In this document: positions 8,649 to 18,233 of the stretch, one piece after another
How the letters are laid out: each line of letters opens with the position of its first letter
How positions within the stretch are numbered: position 1 is the stretch's first letter
NCBI RefSeq assembly: GCF_026625125.1
Contig: NZ_CP113097.1
Span: 4,388,001-4,452,000 of the forward strand
Length of the DNA stretch: 64,000 nt
Source: Pseudomonas putida
Lineage (GTDB): Bacteria; Pseudomonadota; Gammaproteobacteria; Pseudomonadales; Pseudomonadaceae
Reading direction: 5' to 3'
Made by a program: the position numbers and the translations under genes
Notes under the pieces: generated by a model
Databases searched by the model: none
What the model was told of the DNA's origin: nothing
Seen by the model: only the letters and a program-made list of their open reading frames with translations

Positions 8649-9598
8649 CGCGGGTTCGGCTCGCTGGGCTGGGGCTCGACAGGGTGTTCATGGCCGAGCA
8701 CGGTCAGGGTCTGCTTGGGTTCATCGCCATCGAAGTCCTTTTCGCCAGGGTCTTTGCCCTCAGCGGACATGTGTTCGATCACAGCATTCATCTCCGCACC
8801 CAACAACAACACGGCGGCAGAAATGTAGAAATACAACAGCAACACGATGATCGCACCGATACTGCCATACATGGCATTGTAATCGGCGAAAGTCTTCACA
8901 TAGTAAGCGAAAGCCAGCGAGGCGATGATCCAGACCACCACCGCCAGCACCGAGCCTGGGGTGATGAAGCGAAACTTCTGTTTCACGTCGGGCATCACGT
9001 AGTAGATCACCGCCACCGCCACCATCATCAGGATGATGATTGCCGGCCAACGCAAGATCGTCCACACCGTGACGATCACTTCCTGCATGCCGATCTGCGC
9101 GGCGATCCACTCCATCACCTGCGGCCCCAGCACCATCAATGCGGCCGCCGCCAGCAACATGCCGGCAATGCCGACGGTATAGAAAATCGACAACGGTATG
9201 CGCTTCCACACCGGGCGCCCTTCGGGCACGTCATAGGCGGCATTCATGGCACTCATCATCAGCCGTACGCCTGCAGATGCAGTCCACAACGCGATGACGA
9301 TACCCACCGACAGCAGGCCACCTTTGGACTGCTGCAACTGATCGATGACGGGGTTGACCTGTTCCAACGCCTGGGGGGGCAATACCAGTTCCGACTGCAG
9401 GCGCAGCCAGGAGAAAAAGTCCGGCAAATGCAGGAAGCCGATCAGCGCAATGAGGAACAGCAGGAACGGGAACAAGGAAAACAGCATCTGGTAAGCAAGC
9501 GCAGAGGCGTAAGTGGACATCTCGTCGTCAAGGAACTCCTTGACGGTGCGCACCAGAATACGGTGAAGGGGCAAGCCACCCAGGTCGGGAAAAATCAT
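8645..9598 (-). CDS. YihY/BrkB family inner-membrane protein
   Basis: 317 aa with about six transmembrane segments between residues 30 and 270. The family motif [25 protein letters not shown] segment is at 36-56, together with [15 protein letters not shown] and [16 protein letters not shown]. The tail is charged and cytoplasmic. The start follows AAAGGAGACGCT. The family was once annotated as ribonuclease BN, wrongly; its function is still unclear. It is co-transcribed with def through a 4-bp overlap. Confidence 0.87.
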   Translation of the reverse strand: MIFPDLGGLPLHRILVRTVKEFLDDEMSTYASALAYQMLFSLFPFLLFLIALIGFLHLPDFFSWLRLQSELVLPPQALEQVNPVIDQLQQSKGGLLSVGIVIALWTASAGVRLMMSAMNAAYDVPEGRPVWKRIPLSIFYTVGIAGMLLAAAALMVLGPQVMEWIAAQIGMQEVIVTVWTILRWPAIIILMMVAVAVIYYVMPDVKQKFRFITPGSVLAVVVWIIASLAFAYYVKTFADYNAMYGSIGAIIVLLLYFYISAAVLLLGAEMNAVIEHMSAEGKDPGEKDFDGDEPKQTLTVLGHEHPVEPQPSEPNPR

Positions 9599-9704
9599 AG
9601 CGTCTCCTTTCGCCGCTTGATCAGTACATCAGGGAAGTCTAATAGACCACGCGACTGGTGTGCTGCTCCCTGCTGGACTTGAAGAAAATTCGCACTCTTG
9701 AACG

Positions 9705-9739
9705 ACAGCCCCATCACCGTCTGCAGGCAACGGGGCTGT
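9705..9739 (-). terminator. Possible terminator hairpin of the csbD-like gene
   Basis: ACAGCCCC (9705-9712) and GGGGCTGT (9732-9739) form a perfect 8-bp stem with a 19-nt loop, just past the csbD-like stop on the minus strand. No T run follows directly, so the call is tentative. Confidence 0.35.
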
Positions 9740-9752
9740 GGTCATACTTCGA

Positions 9753-9932
9753 TCAAGGCTTTTTCACAGCATCCTTGACGTCACCTTTGATCTGCTGCCC
9801 TTCGCCCTTGACTTCCTGGGCCTTGCCTTCCGCACGCAGCTTGTCATTGTCGGTGACTTTGCCAACACCTTGCTTGATGTTGCCCACTGCTTCGTTGGCC
9901 ATACCTTTGATTTTGTCTTTGGTGCCGCTCAT
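9753..9932 (-). CDS. CsbD-like stress protein
   Basis: 59 aa: it begins [21 protein letters not shown] and ends in [16 protein letters not shown] repeats. It is highly charged, Lys/Glu-rich and predicted helical, matching the CsbD family of general-stress proteins in length and pattern. ATG 9932 follows GGAGATTTGCC. Role in the cell is unknown; in many bacteria the family is induced by osmotic or stationary-phase stress. Single gene. Confidence 0.88.
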   Translation of the reverse strand: MSGTKDKIKGMANEAVGNIKQGVGKVTDNDKLRAEGKAQEVKGEGQQIKGDVKDAVKKP

Positions 9933-10177
9933 GGCAAATCTCCTGCAAATGGAGACACGTAAACCGTGTCGACAGAAGGTGGACCCAGCGGCCACGCCAG
10001 GAGTTTCAAACATTTTTGCACTCGCAAGCTGAGCGGTAAATCTGCGGGCGAATACCGCACTGAATCGGCTTCCTACGCCTGCGCATTGCCGGCCTGCTGC
10101 CCTAGAATCGCGGGCAAACAGCAGCCCAATGGCGGCTGCATGCCTATAAAAACAACAGCTTACGGAACCCTGCACCC

Positions 10178-11647
10178 ATGCGTTTGATGCCCCTGCTCGC
10201 AGCTTTGCTGCCGCTGCTTCCCCTGCCTGCGCTCGCTGGCGCACCGGCCACCGAAACCCTGCGGGTCGACCGCTACGCCGACGACGACCAGCCAGGCACC
10301 CTGCGCTGGGCGATCGAAACCAGCAACCAGAACCCCGGCCACTACCGCATCGACATCGCCGCAGTCGGCCAAGCACCGTTCGTCATTCGGCCGACCCGCG
10401 CGCTGCCTGAAATCAAAGGCCCGGTGCAGATCACCGGCCTGCCTTGGGCGCGCGACGGCCAATACATCGCCATTGACGGCGCCGGCTACATCAAGGACCA
10501 GGGTGTACGTACCTGCCCCGGCGCCCTGCCCGGCCAGTTCGGCACCAACGTGCGCACCACCACCAACCCAGGGCTGGTGCTGCGCGACACCCAGGGCGTC
10601 CACCTCAGTGGCCTGGAAGTGCGTAACTTCTGCATCGGCATTCTGGTCAACCGCGCCAGCCACAACGTCATCGAAGACAACCGCATCGTCGCCAACAAGG
10701 GCGGTGCCGGCATCATGCTCACCGGCGATGACGGTGCCGGTAACCCCACAGCCACCACCACGGTGAACAACAAGGTGCTGCGTAACCAGTTGATCGACAA
10801 TGGCGACGGCCTGGAGCTGACCCGCGGCGCGGCGTTCAACCTGGTGGCCGACAACCTGTTCCGCTCGACTGGCGCCAACCCAGAGCCGTCCCAAGGCATC
10901 GAGATTCTGCTGGGCAACGACAACAGCGTGGTCCGCAACCGTTTCGAAAACTACTCCGACGGCTTGCAGATCAACTGGGGCAACCGTAACTATCTGGGCG
11001 CCAACACCTTCAGCGGCAACTCGATCGGGGTCAGCGTCACCGGCCAAGGCAATATCCTCGACGGCAACCTGATCCACGGCAACCGCATCGGCGTGGCCCT
11101 GCGCCCAGAGCCGGAGGTCACCACCACGCGCCTGACCGGTAACCGGATCTGGGGCAACAGCCAGGATATCCGCCGCTGCGAAGCTGGCGGCTCCTGCGTA
11201 CCCGATCAGCGCACAGGCGCCATCGTGTTTGGCGTGCCAGCCCAGGCCCATGCACTGTACGTAGGTTCACGCGGGGTCGGTGCAGAGCTGCCGAAAAAGG
11301 ACCAGGCCGTGATCTGCAATGCCCAGGGCCAGCCCAAGCCCTGCCAGGCGTTGCCCAACCACAACCAGCAAGCCCCACGGCTGCTGGCCCTGGAAGGCAA
11401 TGTGCTGCGCGGTGAAGTGCAGGGCCCGGCATCGAGCCTGCTGCGGATCGAGCTGTTTGGCAATGCCCAGGTACAAGGCACTGAGGCCGAGCAGTACCTG
11501 GGGGAAGTGCTGGTGAACAGCGATGCCAAGGGGCAGGCGCAGTTTGCCCAGGTGCTGGAGAATGCCGAGGGGATGCGCAGCTTCACCGCCACCGTGACCA
11601 CGGCAGACGGCGCGACCTCCGAGCTGAGCCAGCCGCTTCGCCGTTAG
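10178..11647 (+). CDS. Exported right-handed parallel beta-helix protein
   Basis: 489 aa with a signal peptide ([20 protein letters not shown], cleavage about residue 21). Residues about 100-330 are a run of short repeats of the NNxxxxNxxxG type ([52 protein letters not shown]), typical of NosD/pectate-lyase-like beta-helices. The C-terminal 150 residues form a separate beta-rich domain. No polysaccharide-lyase catalytic set is evident, so binding or lyase activity cannot be chosen between. It stands alone between csbD and the next small gene, with a hairpin after its stop. Confidence 0.8.
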   Translation: MRLMPLLAALLPLLPLPALAGAPATETLRVDRYADDDQPGTLRWAIETSNQNPGHYRIDIAAVGQAPFVIRPTRALPEIKGPVQITGLPWARDGQYIAIDGAGYIKDQGVRTCPGALPGQFGTNVRTTTNPGLVLRDTQGVHLSGLEVRNFCIGILVNRASHNVIEDNRIVANKGGAGIMLTGDDGAGNPTATTTVNNKVLRNQLIDNGDGLELTRGAAFNLVADNLFRSTGANPEPSQGIEILLGNDNSVVRNRFENYSDGLQINWGNRNYLGANTFSGNSIGVSVTGQGNILDGNLIHGNRIGVALRPEPEVTTTRLTGNRIWGNSQDIRRCEAGGSCVPDQRTGAIVFGVPAQAHALYVGSRGVGAELPKKDQAVICNAQGQPKPCQALPNHNQQAPRLLALEGNVLRGEVQGPASSLLRIELFGNAQVQGTEAEQYLGEVLVNSDAKGQAQFAQVLENAEGMRSFTATVTTADGATSELSQPLRR

Positions 11648-11654
11648 TGTCGAT

Positions 11655-11685
11655 GGCCTCCTCGCCGGTACGCGACGAGGAGGCC
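11655..11685. terminator. Hairpin after the beta-helix gene
   Basis: GGCCTCCTCG (11655-11664) and CGAGGAGGCC (11676-11685) form a perfect 10-bp stem with an 11-nt loop, 8 bp after the stop. There is no T tail. Confidence 0.5.
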
Positions 11686-11757
11686 CGCAAACCTTGCTCC
11701 GCCATCCGCCACGCCTCACAATGCAGCCCTTTATAGCGTCACACCGCAGGAACCTGC

Positions 11758-12138
11758 ATGAAACTCGACAAACCCGCCGCCATTGCCCGGCGCAACGAAG
11801 CATTGGCCAAGCCAGTGCTGACCAGTGCCAACACGCTGTTCGCCATCCTCGACCCCAAACGCAACCTGTGGTGGTTCGAAGTGCCGGTGGCGCTGCTGCG
11901 CAAGGGCCAGCCCGACTGGGTCAACCTGCTGCTGCACAGCCCTGAAAGCGACGAACTGCAGCACCTGAAGGTCCCCACCAACTTCCTCAAGGCGCATCAG
12001 GAGCAGATGGAAGTGCGCAATGCTGGCAAGCGCCGCTCGACCATCAGCCTGGCGCTGAGCGCCGACCGTGATTCGCTGCTGCGCGACACCCGCCCGGGCG
12101 GCGAGCAGCTCGACTTCAGCACATTCGTGCAGGCCTGA
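11758..12138 (+). CDS. Conserved hypothetical protein, 126 aa
   Basis: Not recognised. The protein is soluble and basic at the N-terminus (MKLDKPAAIARRNEALAKP), with a central segment LWWFEVPVALLRKGQPDWVNLLLH and a C-terminal GEQLDFSTFVQA. There is no signal peptide, transmembrane segment or known motif. Codon use matches the flanking genes, so it looks like real core-genome coding sequence. It is convergent with cvfB, with 2 bp between the stops, and follows a hairpin, so it forms its own unit. Confidence 0.65.
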   Translation: MKLDKPAAIARRNEALAKPVLTSANTLFAILDPKRNLWWFEVPVALLRKGQPDWVNLLLHSPESDELQHLKVPTNFLKAHQEQMEVRNAGKRRSTISLALSADRDSLLRDTRPGGEQLDFSTFVQA

Positions 12139-12140
12139 CC

Positions 12141-12977
12141 TCAGACCCGCTCGATGCGATCGTCATGGATGACGATCCGGCCCTGTTTGAACAACGCGCC
12201 GATGGCCTTCTTGAAGTTGCCCTTGCTGACGTTGAACATGCGGCTGATCACCTCTGGGTCGCTCTTGTCGCACACCGGCAACACGCCCCCTTCGGCCTCC
12301 AGGCGCTGCATGATCTGCTCATGCAGCCCGTCCGCCAGGGCCTGGCCGACCGGCTGCAGGCTCAACGCGATCTTGCCGTCATGGCGCACTTCTTTGATGA
12401 AACCCTTCTCATGCATGCCCGAACGCATGAACTTGAAGATCTCATTCTTGTGAATCAGGCCCCAATGGCGGTTGTTGATGATGGCTTTGAAGCCCATCGG
12501 CGTCTCCCCCGCCACCAGCAGCTCGACCGGCTGACCGACCTGATAATCGGCCGGGGTGCGGTCCAGATAGCGGTCCAGGCGTGACGTGGCGGTGATGCGC
12601 CGGGTGCGCTTGTCGAGGTAGACATGCACCACGCAGTAATCGCCGACCTTCAGTGGCCGCGCCTCTTCCGAGTACGGCATCAGCAGGTCCTTGGACAGGC
12701 CCCAATCGAGGAAGATGCCCGCACCGTTGATGTCCTTGACCTTGAGGCTGGCAAACTCGCCCACCTGCACCTTGGGCTTCTCGGTGGTGGCGATCAGCTG
12801 GTCTTCGCTGTCCAGATAGAGAAACACGTTGAGCCAGTCATCGACCTCGGTTTCGGCGTTCTTCGGGATATAGCGCCCGGGCAGCAGGATCTCGCCGTCG
12901 GGGCCGCCGTCCAGGTAGAGGCCGAAGTCCACGTGTTTCACGATTTGCAAACTGTTGTAACGCCCAAGCAGAGCCAT
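12141..12977 (-). CDS. CvfB/YitL-type S1 RNA-binding protein
   Basis: 278 aa. Tandem S1-like domains run through residues 1-210 (LGRYNSLQIVKHVDFGLYLDGG; VGEFASLKVKDINGAGIFLDWG; VAGETPMGFKAIINNRHWGLIHKNEI), followed by a winged helix (SDPEVISRMFNVSKGNFKKAIGALFKQGRI-type). This is the CvfB layout. CvfB proteins bind RNA and affect virulence or expression in other bacteria. GAGGAACATCGGAA precedes the ATG. Monocistronic. Confidence 0.88.
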   Translation of the reverse strand: MALLGRYNSLQIVKHVDFGLYLDGGPDGEILLPGRYIPKNAETEVDDWLNVFLYLDSEDQLIATTEKPKVQVGEFASLKVKDINGAGIFLDWGLSKDLLMPYSEEARPLKVGDYCVVHVYLDKRTRRITATSRLDRYLDRTPADYQVGQPVELLVAGETPMGFKAIINNRHWGLIHKNEIFKFMRSGMHEKGFIKEVRHDGKIALSLQPVGQALADGLHEQIMQRLEAEGGVLPVCDKSDPEVISRMFNVSKGNFKKAIGALFKQGRIVIHDDRIERV

Positions 12978-13109
12978 TTCCGATGTTCCTCAAGACAAGG
13001 CGGCTATTCTACACCTGAAGCCAGCGCGCCGCCCGACCGCTGATTCGGCGGAACCGTCGCGGGGTACTCGCGTCTACCGTGTGGCCAGCCATCTGCAAGG
13101 GATCAGCAC

Positions 13110-13970
13110 ATGTTTCTACGCCTGTCCAAAGCCCTGATCATCGCCACGGCATTCGCGCTGGCACTGGTGGCCTGCAGCCGTATAGACCTGGCCTACCGCA
13201 ACCTCGACCGGCTGGTCCCGTGGTCGCTGGACGACTACCTGGCCATGAACCGCGACCAGAGGTCGCTGCTCGACGAACGGCTCAAGCAGCACCTGGCCTG
13301 GCATTGCACCACCCAACTGCCTGGCTACCTGGACTGGCTCGACCGCATACGCTCCATGGTCGCCGAGGGGCAAGTCACCGACCAGGCGCTGCAACAGCGC
13401 ATGAATGAAGCCCGCCAGGCGATCGGTCGCGTCGCAGAAGCGATCACCCCGTCGGCCACCGAGCTGCTGCGTGGCATGAGCGACGCCCAGGTCGCACAGA
13501 TGGGCGATGCATTCCGTGAAGACATCAGTGAACGGCAAAAGAAATACGTCGATACCCCCCTGCCAAAACAAGTCGCCCGCCGTGCCGAGCGCATGGAAAA
13601 ACGCCTGGCACCCTGGTTCGGCGAACTCACCACCGCACAACGCCAGCGTGTGCAAGCCTGGGCACAGGCGCTGGGCGACCAGAACCGCCAGTGGATCGCC
13701 AACCGTGCGCACTGGCAACAACAGCTGATGCTGGCCATGAACCAGCGCAGCGATGCCAGTTTCGAACCGCGCCTTGCGCAATTGCTGCAGCGCAAGGAAA
13801 GCCTGTGGACCCCGCAATACCGCGCCGCCTTTGAGAACAGCGAACAGCAGACACGCAGCCTGTTGATCGACCTGCTGCAACAGAGTAGCCCGGCCCAGCG
13901 GCAGTATCTTGAGCAGCGGCTGGCCAAGGTGCGTACCGACTTCAGTGAGCTCAAGTGCCTGAAGGGCTAG
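13110..13970 (+). CDS. DUF6279 family lipoprotein
   Basis: 286 aa. The N-terminus is a lipoprotein signal with lipobox LVAC (Cys about residue 22). The mature part is almost all helical and rich in Arg/Gln, with YRNLDRLVPWSLDDYLAMNRDQ near the start, as in DUF6279 proteins. It is likely anchored in the outer membrane facing the periplasm. Function unknown. Convergent with aceK. Confidence 0.82.
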   Translation: MFLRLSKALIIATAFALALVACSRIDLAYRNLDRLVPWSLDDYLAMNRDQRSLLDERLKQHLAWHCTTQLPGYLDWLDRIRSMVAEGQVTDQALQQRMNEARQAIGRVAEAITPSATELLRGMSDAQVAQMGDAFREDISERQKKYVDTPLPKQVARRAERMEKRLAPWFGELTTAQRQRVQAWAQALGDQNRQWIANRAHWQQQLMLAMNQRSDASFEPRLAQLLQRKESLWTPQYRAAFENSEQQTRSLLIDLLQQSSPAQRQYLEQRLAKVRTDFSELKCLKG

Positions 13971-13992
13971 GCAGGCAGCCCGGCAACCCGCC

Positions 13993-15702
13993 TCAGCGCC
14001 CTTTGCGCCGATACGGGAACACATCGATCACCTTGCCTTCGCGGATGGACGCCTGCAGCCCCTTCCAGTAGTCCGCGTCGTACAGTTCCCCATGCAACTT
14101 GCTGAATAAACGCCGCTGGCCCATATCGGCAAACAGAAACGGCGGGAACTCCTCCGGGAACACATCGTGCGGCCCGATCGAATACCACGGTTCCCCCGAC
14201 ATCTCGTCCTCCGGGTAGCGCGGCGGTGGGATATGGCGAAAATTCACCTCGGTCAGGTAGCTGATCTCGTCATAGTCGTAGAACACCACACGACCATGGC
14301 GGGTAACCCCGAAGTTCTTCAGCAGCATGTCCCCCGGAAAGATGTTGGCTGCGGCCAGCTGCTTGATGGCCAGGCCATAGTCCTCCAGCGCTTCGTGTAC
14401 CTGGGCTGCGCTGGCCTGCTCCAGGTAGAGATTGAGCGGGATCATGCGCCGTTCGGTCCAGCAATGGCGGACCAGCACCGTGTCGCCCTCCACGGTCACG
14501 GTGGACGGTGCCACCTCCAGCAGCTCGGCCAGGCACTCTGGCTCGAACTTGCCCCGGGGGAAACGAAAGTCGGCGAATTCCTGGGTATCGGCCATGCGCC
14601 CGACCCGGTCGACACTCTTCACCAGGCGATACTTGTCGATCACCGTGGCGCGGTCGACCGTCTTGGAGGGCGAAAAGCGGTCCTTGATGATCTTGAATAC
14701 GGTATTGAAGCCCGGCAGGGTAAACACACTCATGACCATGCCGCGCACACCGGGTGCCATGATGAAACGATCGTCGGTACTGGCCAGGTGGTTGATCAGG
14801 GCGCGGTAGAATTCCGACTTGCCATGCTTGTAGAAGCCGATCGAGGTATACAGCTCGGCAATGTGCTTGCCTGGCAAGATGCGCTTGAGAAAATTGACGA
14901 ACTCCGCCGGCACCGGCACGTCGACCATGAAGTACGAACGGGTGAAGGAAAAGATGATCGACACCTCGGCCTCGTCGGTGATCAGCGCATCCGCTTCGAT
15001 GCCATGGCCGTCGCGGTGCAGCAGCGGTATCACCAGGGGCCACTGCTCATCGCTGTTGTACAGCCGGCCCACCAGGTAGGCACCCTTGTTGCGGTACAGC
15101 ACCGGCACGAACAACTCAACGGCCAGCGCCGGGTCCTTGCACACCCAGTCAGGCAGGCAGTCGCGCAACTGCTCTTCAAGGCGTGACAGGTCGCTCTCCA
15201 GGTCACCGTAATCGAACGCATAGGCGCAGAAGATAGACCGCAACAGGCCCTTGAGGCTGCCGTCGGGTCTATAGGTGTGGGTCTGTGCGGCGCGCTCGTG
15301 GCTGCGTATCGAAGGCCGGGTGGTATGGATGAACATGCAGCCGTCGTTGATCTGATCATGGCTGAACAGGCTGCAGAACAAGGAGTTGTACCAGGTCTCC
15401 GACAGCTCATCGTCCAGCCGTGGGTCGATCAGGCGTATATAGGCACTTTTCACCAACGGCCACTGCTCGACCTCCAGCAGCACCTCCTCGTCGAACCCGT
15501 CCCGCAGCCAGCCGTTGACCTCACCGACCTTCTGCTCGTAGAGGTTGATCCGCGCCGCTGCTGCCCGCTGGATATCCTGCCAGCGCGCCTGCTCGAAGCG
15601 CTCGCGGGCGCCCAGGGTGATGCGGCGAAAGTGTTCGCGGTAGTCATCGAAGCCATCGAGGATCATTCGGGCGATTTCGCCGGCCGGCCAGTGCTGGGTC
15701 AT
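13993..15702 (-). CDS. aceK: Isocitrate dehydrogenase kinase/phosphatase
   Basis: 569 aa, the normal AceK length. The stretches [37 protein letters not shown] (ATP-loop region about residues 315-335) and [28 protein letters not shown] (kinase catalytic loop, about 450-480) match AceK closely. It phosphorylates and dephosphorylates isocitrate dehydrogenase, switching carbon between the TCA cycle and the glyoxylate bypass. ATG 15702 follows GAGGTGTCCTGC; the GTG at 15711 is a less likely start. It is not linked to aceA or aceB here, as is usual in Pseudomonas. Confidence 0.95.
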   Translation of the reverse strand: MTQHWPAGEIARMILDGFDDYREHFRRITLGARERFEQARWQDIQRAAAARINLYEQKVGEVNGWLRDGFDEEVLLEVEQWPLVKSAYIRLIDPRLDDELSETWYNSLFCSLFSHDQINDGCMFIHTTRPSIRSHERAAQTHTYRPDGSLKGLLRSIFCAYAFDYGDLESDLSRLEEQLRDCLPDWVCKDPALAVELFVPVLYRNKGAYLVGRLYNSDEQWPLVIPLLHRDGHGIEADALITDEAEVSIIFSFTRSYFMVDVPVPAEFVNFLKRILPGKHIAELYTSIGFYKHGKSEFYRALINHLASTDDRFIMAPGVRGMVMSVFTLPGFNTVFKIIKDRFSPSKTVDRATVIDKYRLVKSVDRVGRMADTQEFADFRFPRGKFEPECLAELLEVAPSTVTVEGDTVLVRHCWTERRMIPLNLYLEQASAAQVHEALEDYGLAIKQLAAANIFPGDMLLKNFGVTRHGRVVFYDYDEISYLTEVNFRHIPPPRYPEDEMSGEPWYSIGPHDVFPEEFPPFLFADMGQRRLFSKLHGELYDADYWKGLQASIREGKVIDVFPYRRKGR

Positions 15703-15851
15703 GCAGGACACCTCGGTGCGGGGTGAGATAGACAGCTTAGCCGCCGGTGGAACTTTGCGACGCCTCTACCGGCTTACAGCGCAAGAAAGGACAAGAACAG
15801 CCCGAGCGCCATCGCGTACACTCGCGCCCTGCCCTGTACCCGGAGACCACC

Positions 15852-16736
15852 GTGAGCCCCATCGCCCTGACCCGCCTGCTGACCCTTGCCGCCGTCTGGG
15901 GGGCGAGCTTTCTGTTCATGCGCATCATCGCACCTGAACTGGGCACCGTACCTACCGCCTTCTTTCGCGTCTCCATCGCCTGCCTGGGCCTGATCGCCAT
16001 ACTTGCAGCAGCGCGCGTACGCTGGAACTTCGAGGGCAAACTCGGCGCTTGCCTGGTGCTGGGCATGATCAACTCAGGCATCCCCGCCACCTTCTATTCG
16101 GTGGCAGCCCAGGTACTGCCGGCAGGCTATTCGGCGATCTTCAACGCCACCACGCCCCTGATGGGTGTGCTGATCGGCGCACTGTTCTTCCGCGAGGCCA
16201 TGACCCTGCCCAAGCTGTGCGGCATCTTCCTTGGCCTGTTCGGTGTCGGCATTCTCAGTGGCGCGGGCCCGGTGGCGCTGGACCTGGCACTGCTGCAAGG
16301 CGCCCTGGCCTGCCTGGCGGCAACCACCTGTTATGGCTTCGCAGGCTTTCTGGCGCGGCGCTGGATCAGTGGCCTGGACAGCCGCCTGTCAGCGCTCGGC
16401 AGCATGCTCGGTGCCACCCTGATGATGACGCCCCTGTTTGCCTGGAGTGCGCTGACCCAGCCGCCTGCCAGCTGGGGCGGCTGGCAGGTATGGCTGTCGC
16501 TGCTGGGCCTGGGCCTTGTGTGCACGGCCTTCGCCTACATCCTGTATTTCCGTCTGCTGGCCGAGATAGGGCCGGTCAAGGCCAGTACCGTGACCTTTTT
16601 GATTCCGGTTTTCGGTGTGCTGTGGGGTGCGTGGCTGCTGGACGAATCGCTGTCGATGGGCCACCTGTATGGCGGCGTGCTGATTGCAGCCGCCCTCTGG
16701 CTGGTCCTCAAACCCACGCGCCGCGCCCAGGCCTGA
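15852..16736 (+). CDS. EamA/DMT-superfamily transporter
   Basis: 294 aa with about ten hydrophobic segments arranged as two EamA repeats. The conserved LLTLAAVWGASFLFMRI opens the first, and the second contains FAYILYFRLLAEIGPVKAS and FLIPVFGVLWGAWLLDE. GTG 15852 is chosen as start because CCCGGAGACCACC precedes it and the frame upstream is non-coding. Inner-membrane metabolite exporter of unknown substrate. A long REP-bearing gap follows. Confidence 0.85.
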   Translation: MSPIALTRLLTLAAVWGASFLFMRIIAPELGTVPTAFFRVSIACLGLIAILAAARVRWNFEGKLGACLVLGMINSGIPATFYSVAAQVLPAGYSAIFNATTPLMGVLIGALFFREAMTLPKLCGIFLGLFGVGILSGAGPVALDLALLQGALACLAATTCYGFAGFLARRWISGLDSRLSALGSMLGATLMMTPLFAWSALTQPPASWGGWQVWLSLLGLGLVCTAFAYILYFRLLAEIGPVKASTVTFLIPVFGVLWGAWLLDESLSMGHLYGGVLIAAALWLVLKPTRRAQA

Positions 16737-16850
16737 GAAAGAGCTACTGCCTTGCTCAACTTCTAAAAGTTGGCGCGATCCCGGTGGGAACAGCTGTCTT
16801 GCTCAACCTCTAAAAGTAAAAGCTGGCGCAATTCAAGTGGGAGCCGGCTT

Positions 16851-17076
16851 GCCGGCGATGGGCCGCAACGCGGACCCAGATGCTCGCTGGCCCAGTCGAG
16901 CGCGCTCGGGGTATTACAACTCCGCTATGGGGGCTGCTGCGCAGCCCATCGCCGGCAAGCCGGCTCCCACCTCGATCGCGCAGCTCTTCAGACCTGCGCT
17001 TTACCTGTGGAAGCAACTGTCTTGGTCAACTGCTAAAAGCTAGCGCGATCCCGGTGGCAGCCGGCTCGCCGGCGAT
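16851..17076 (+). repeat. REP-containing block, copy A (direct repeat of 32694-32919)
   Basis: 226 bp bounded by gccggcgatg-type REP cores. It shares its whole length with copy B, including cagatgctcgctgg, ctcggggtattaca, gctgctgcgcagcccatc and gtggaagcaactgtctt. It contains three REP palindromes of the gccggcttgccggcg family, two of them facing each other. Copies A and B have the same orientation and flank the catabolic operon and porin. Confidence 0.85.
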
Positions 17077-17125
17077 GAACGCAACACCGTTTCACCTGTA
17101 AAACCACACAGTTTCACGTTACCGA

Positions 17126-17180
17126 AAATGCCCGGCAACTACGCACGAAGCCAACTCATGCGCAGTTGCTGGGCATTTTT
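17126..17180 (+). terminator. Strong hairpin with T tail upstream of the operon
   Basis: AAATGCCCGGCAACTACGC (17126-17144) pairs with GCGCAGTTGCTGGGCATTT (17160-17178) with one G-T pair and one mismatch, followed by TT. It may end transcription coming from the EamA gene about 390 bp upstream or insulate the operon promoter. Because operator-like sites lie on both sides of it, a leader or attenuator role is also possible. Confidence 0.6.
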
Positions 17181-17291
17181 GTGCCACATAGAAAACTACG
17201 TTTCATATATAAAACAAAGCAAAACATATCAGAAATTCGCAACTCATTAATAAATAAACACTTTCATATTTAACTTTGGAAATTTCTCACC

Positions 17292-17307
17292 TGGCATTGT
17301 TCATGCA
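17292..17307 (+). promoter_or_regulatory. Possible sigma-54 promoter element
   Basis: TGGCATTGTTCATGCA has the GG-N10-GC spacing of -24/-12 promoters (GG 17293-17294, GC 17305-17306) and keeps TGGCA and TGC. No enhancer-binding activator gene is in the window, so the call rests on the short match alone. Confidence 0.35.
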
Positions 17308-17350
17308 CTAAACGGCGTATCACCTATAAAACAGACCAGAGACCGCGCCC

Positions 17351-18202
17351 ATGGCTGTGAAAGAGATGTACGCAATCGCCCCGCAATGGCATGAACTGCA
17401 GCGCAACGAACACCCGGCCCCCACGGAAATCGAATTCCGCAATGTCGGCAAGGCGTTCCCCGCCAAGGGCCAGGCCGATGCCCCGTTCGCCATTCATGGC
17501 GTGAACTTCCAGATCCGTCGCGGCGAAGTGGTGTCGATCATCGGTCCTTCAGGCTGTGGCAAGAGCACCATCCTCAACATGGGCTCGGGCCTGTACCGGC
17601 CCACTGAAGGCGAAGTGCTGGTCGGCGGTGAAGCCGTCAACGGCCCGGTCCCGAAAGTCGCCTTCATGCTGCAGAAAGACCTTTTGATGCCGTGGCGCAG
17701 CATCCGCCGCAACGTCGAGCTGGGCCTGGAAATCCAGGGCATGCCTGCCAGCCAACGCAAAGCCATCGCCGAGGATCTGCTCAAGCGCTGCCACCTGCAA
17801 GGCTTCGCCGACCACTACCCATTCCAACTGTCAGGTGGCATGCGCCAGCGCGCCGCGCTCGCCCGCACCCTGGCGATCGACCCGCAGGTACTGTTTCTCG
17901 ACGAACCGTTCTCGGCCCTTGATGCGCAGACCAAGATGATCCTGCAACAGGACCTGGCGCAAATGCTGTTCGAGGAAAACAAGACCGCCCTGTTCATCAC
18001 CCACGACCTGGTCGAGGCCATTGCGCTGTCCGACCGCCTGCTGGTGATGAGCGCCCGCCCCGGCACGATCATCGAAGAGATCGAAATCGACCTGCCCTAT
18101 CGCAACAACCCGCTGGAACGCCGAAAGCTGCCGGAAATCGGCCCGCTGGCCGGCCGCCTGATGGATCTGCTGAAGGTCGGCGAAGACCTCGACCTGCACT
18201 GA
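17351..18202 (+). CDS. ABC transporter ATP-binding protein (nitrate/sulfonate/taurine type)
   Basis: 283 aa. Walker A GPSGCGKST (about residues 76-84), signature SGGMRQRAALARTLA (about 160) and Walker B VLFLDEPFSALD (about 180) are intact. The shape, including the C-terminal EIEIDLPYRNNP segment, is that of SsuB/TauB/NrtD-type ATPases that drive uptake of small anions, sulfonates or aromatic acids. First gene of the long operon; the binding protein and permease follow within 31 and 29 bp. It lies downstream of the three putative operator sites. Confidence 0.9.
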   Translation: MAVKEMYAIAPQWHELQRNEHPAPTEIEFRNVGKAFPAKGQADAPFAIHGVNFQIRRGEVVSIIGPSGCGKSTILNMGSGLYRPTEGEVLVGGEAVNGPVPKVAFMLQKDLLMPWRSIRRNVELGLEIQGMPASQRKAIAEDLLKRCHLQGFADHYPFQLSGGMRQRAALARTLAIDPQVLFLDEPFSALDAQTKMILQQDLAQMLFEENKTALFITHDLVEAIALSDRLLVMSARPGTIIEEIEIDLPYRNNPLERRKLPEIGPLAGRLMDLLKVGEDLDLH

Positions 18203-18233
18203 CCGACGCCCCACTCACCACTCGGGAGTTAGC

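Larger units (their letters stand above)
17077..17350 (+). promoter_or_regulatory. AT-rich regulatory region of the catabolic operon, three TnTCA-N4-TAAAAC sites
   Basis: With the REP block before it, this fills the 614-bp gap between the EamA gene and the ABC gene; no gene is seen. It is markedly AT-rich. Three copies of TnTCA-N4-TAAAAC lie at 17090-17104, 17201-17215 and 17318-17332. They read as imperfect palindromes (GTTTCATATATAAAAC) and the last is 18 bp before the first gene. A fourth copy precedes the porin gene. They are candidate operators for the IclR regulator in the operon, which is an inference. Confidence 0.6.

Noticed and set aside
10160..11251. 363-codon open frame on the minus strand
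   Set aside because: Antisense to the beta-helix gene; Val/Ala/Gly-rich with no signal or domain.
16684..17101. Small plus-strand open frames in the REP block after the EamA gene
   Set aside because: They translate REP sequence (AGSHLDRA, SPASRLPPRS-type peptides) that recurs in every REP copy; not genes.
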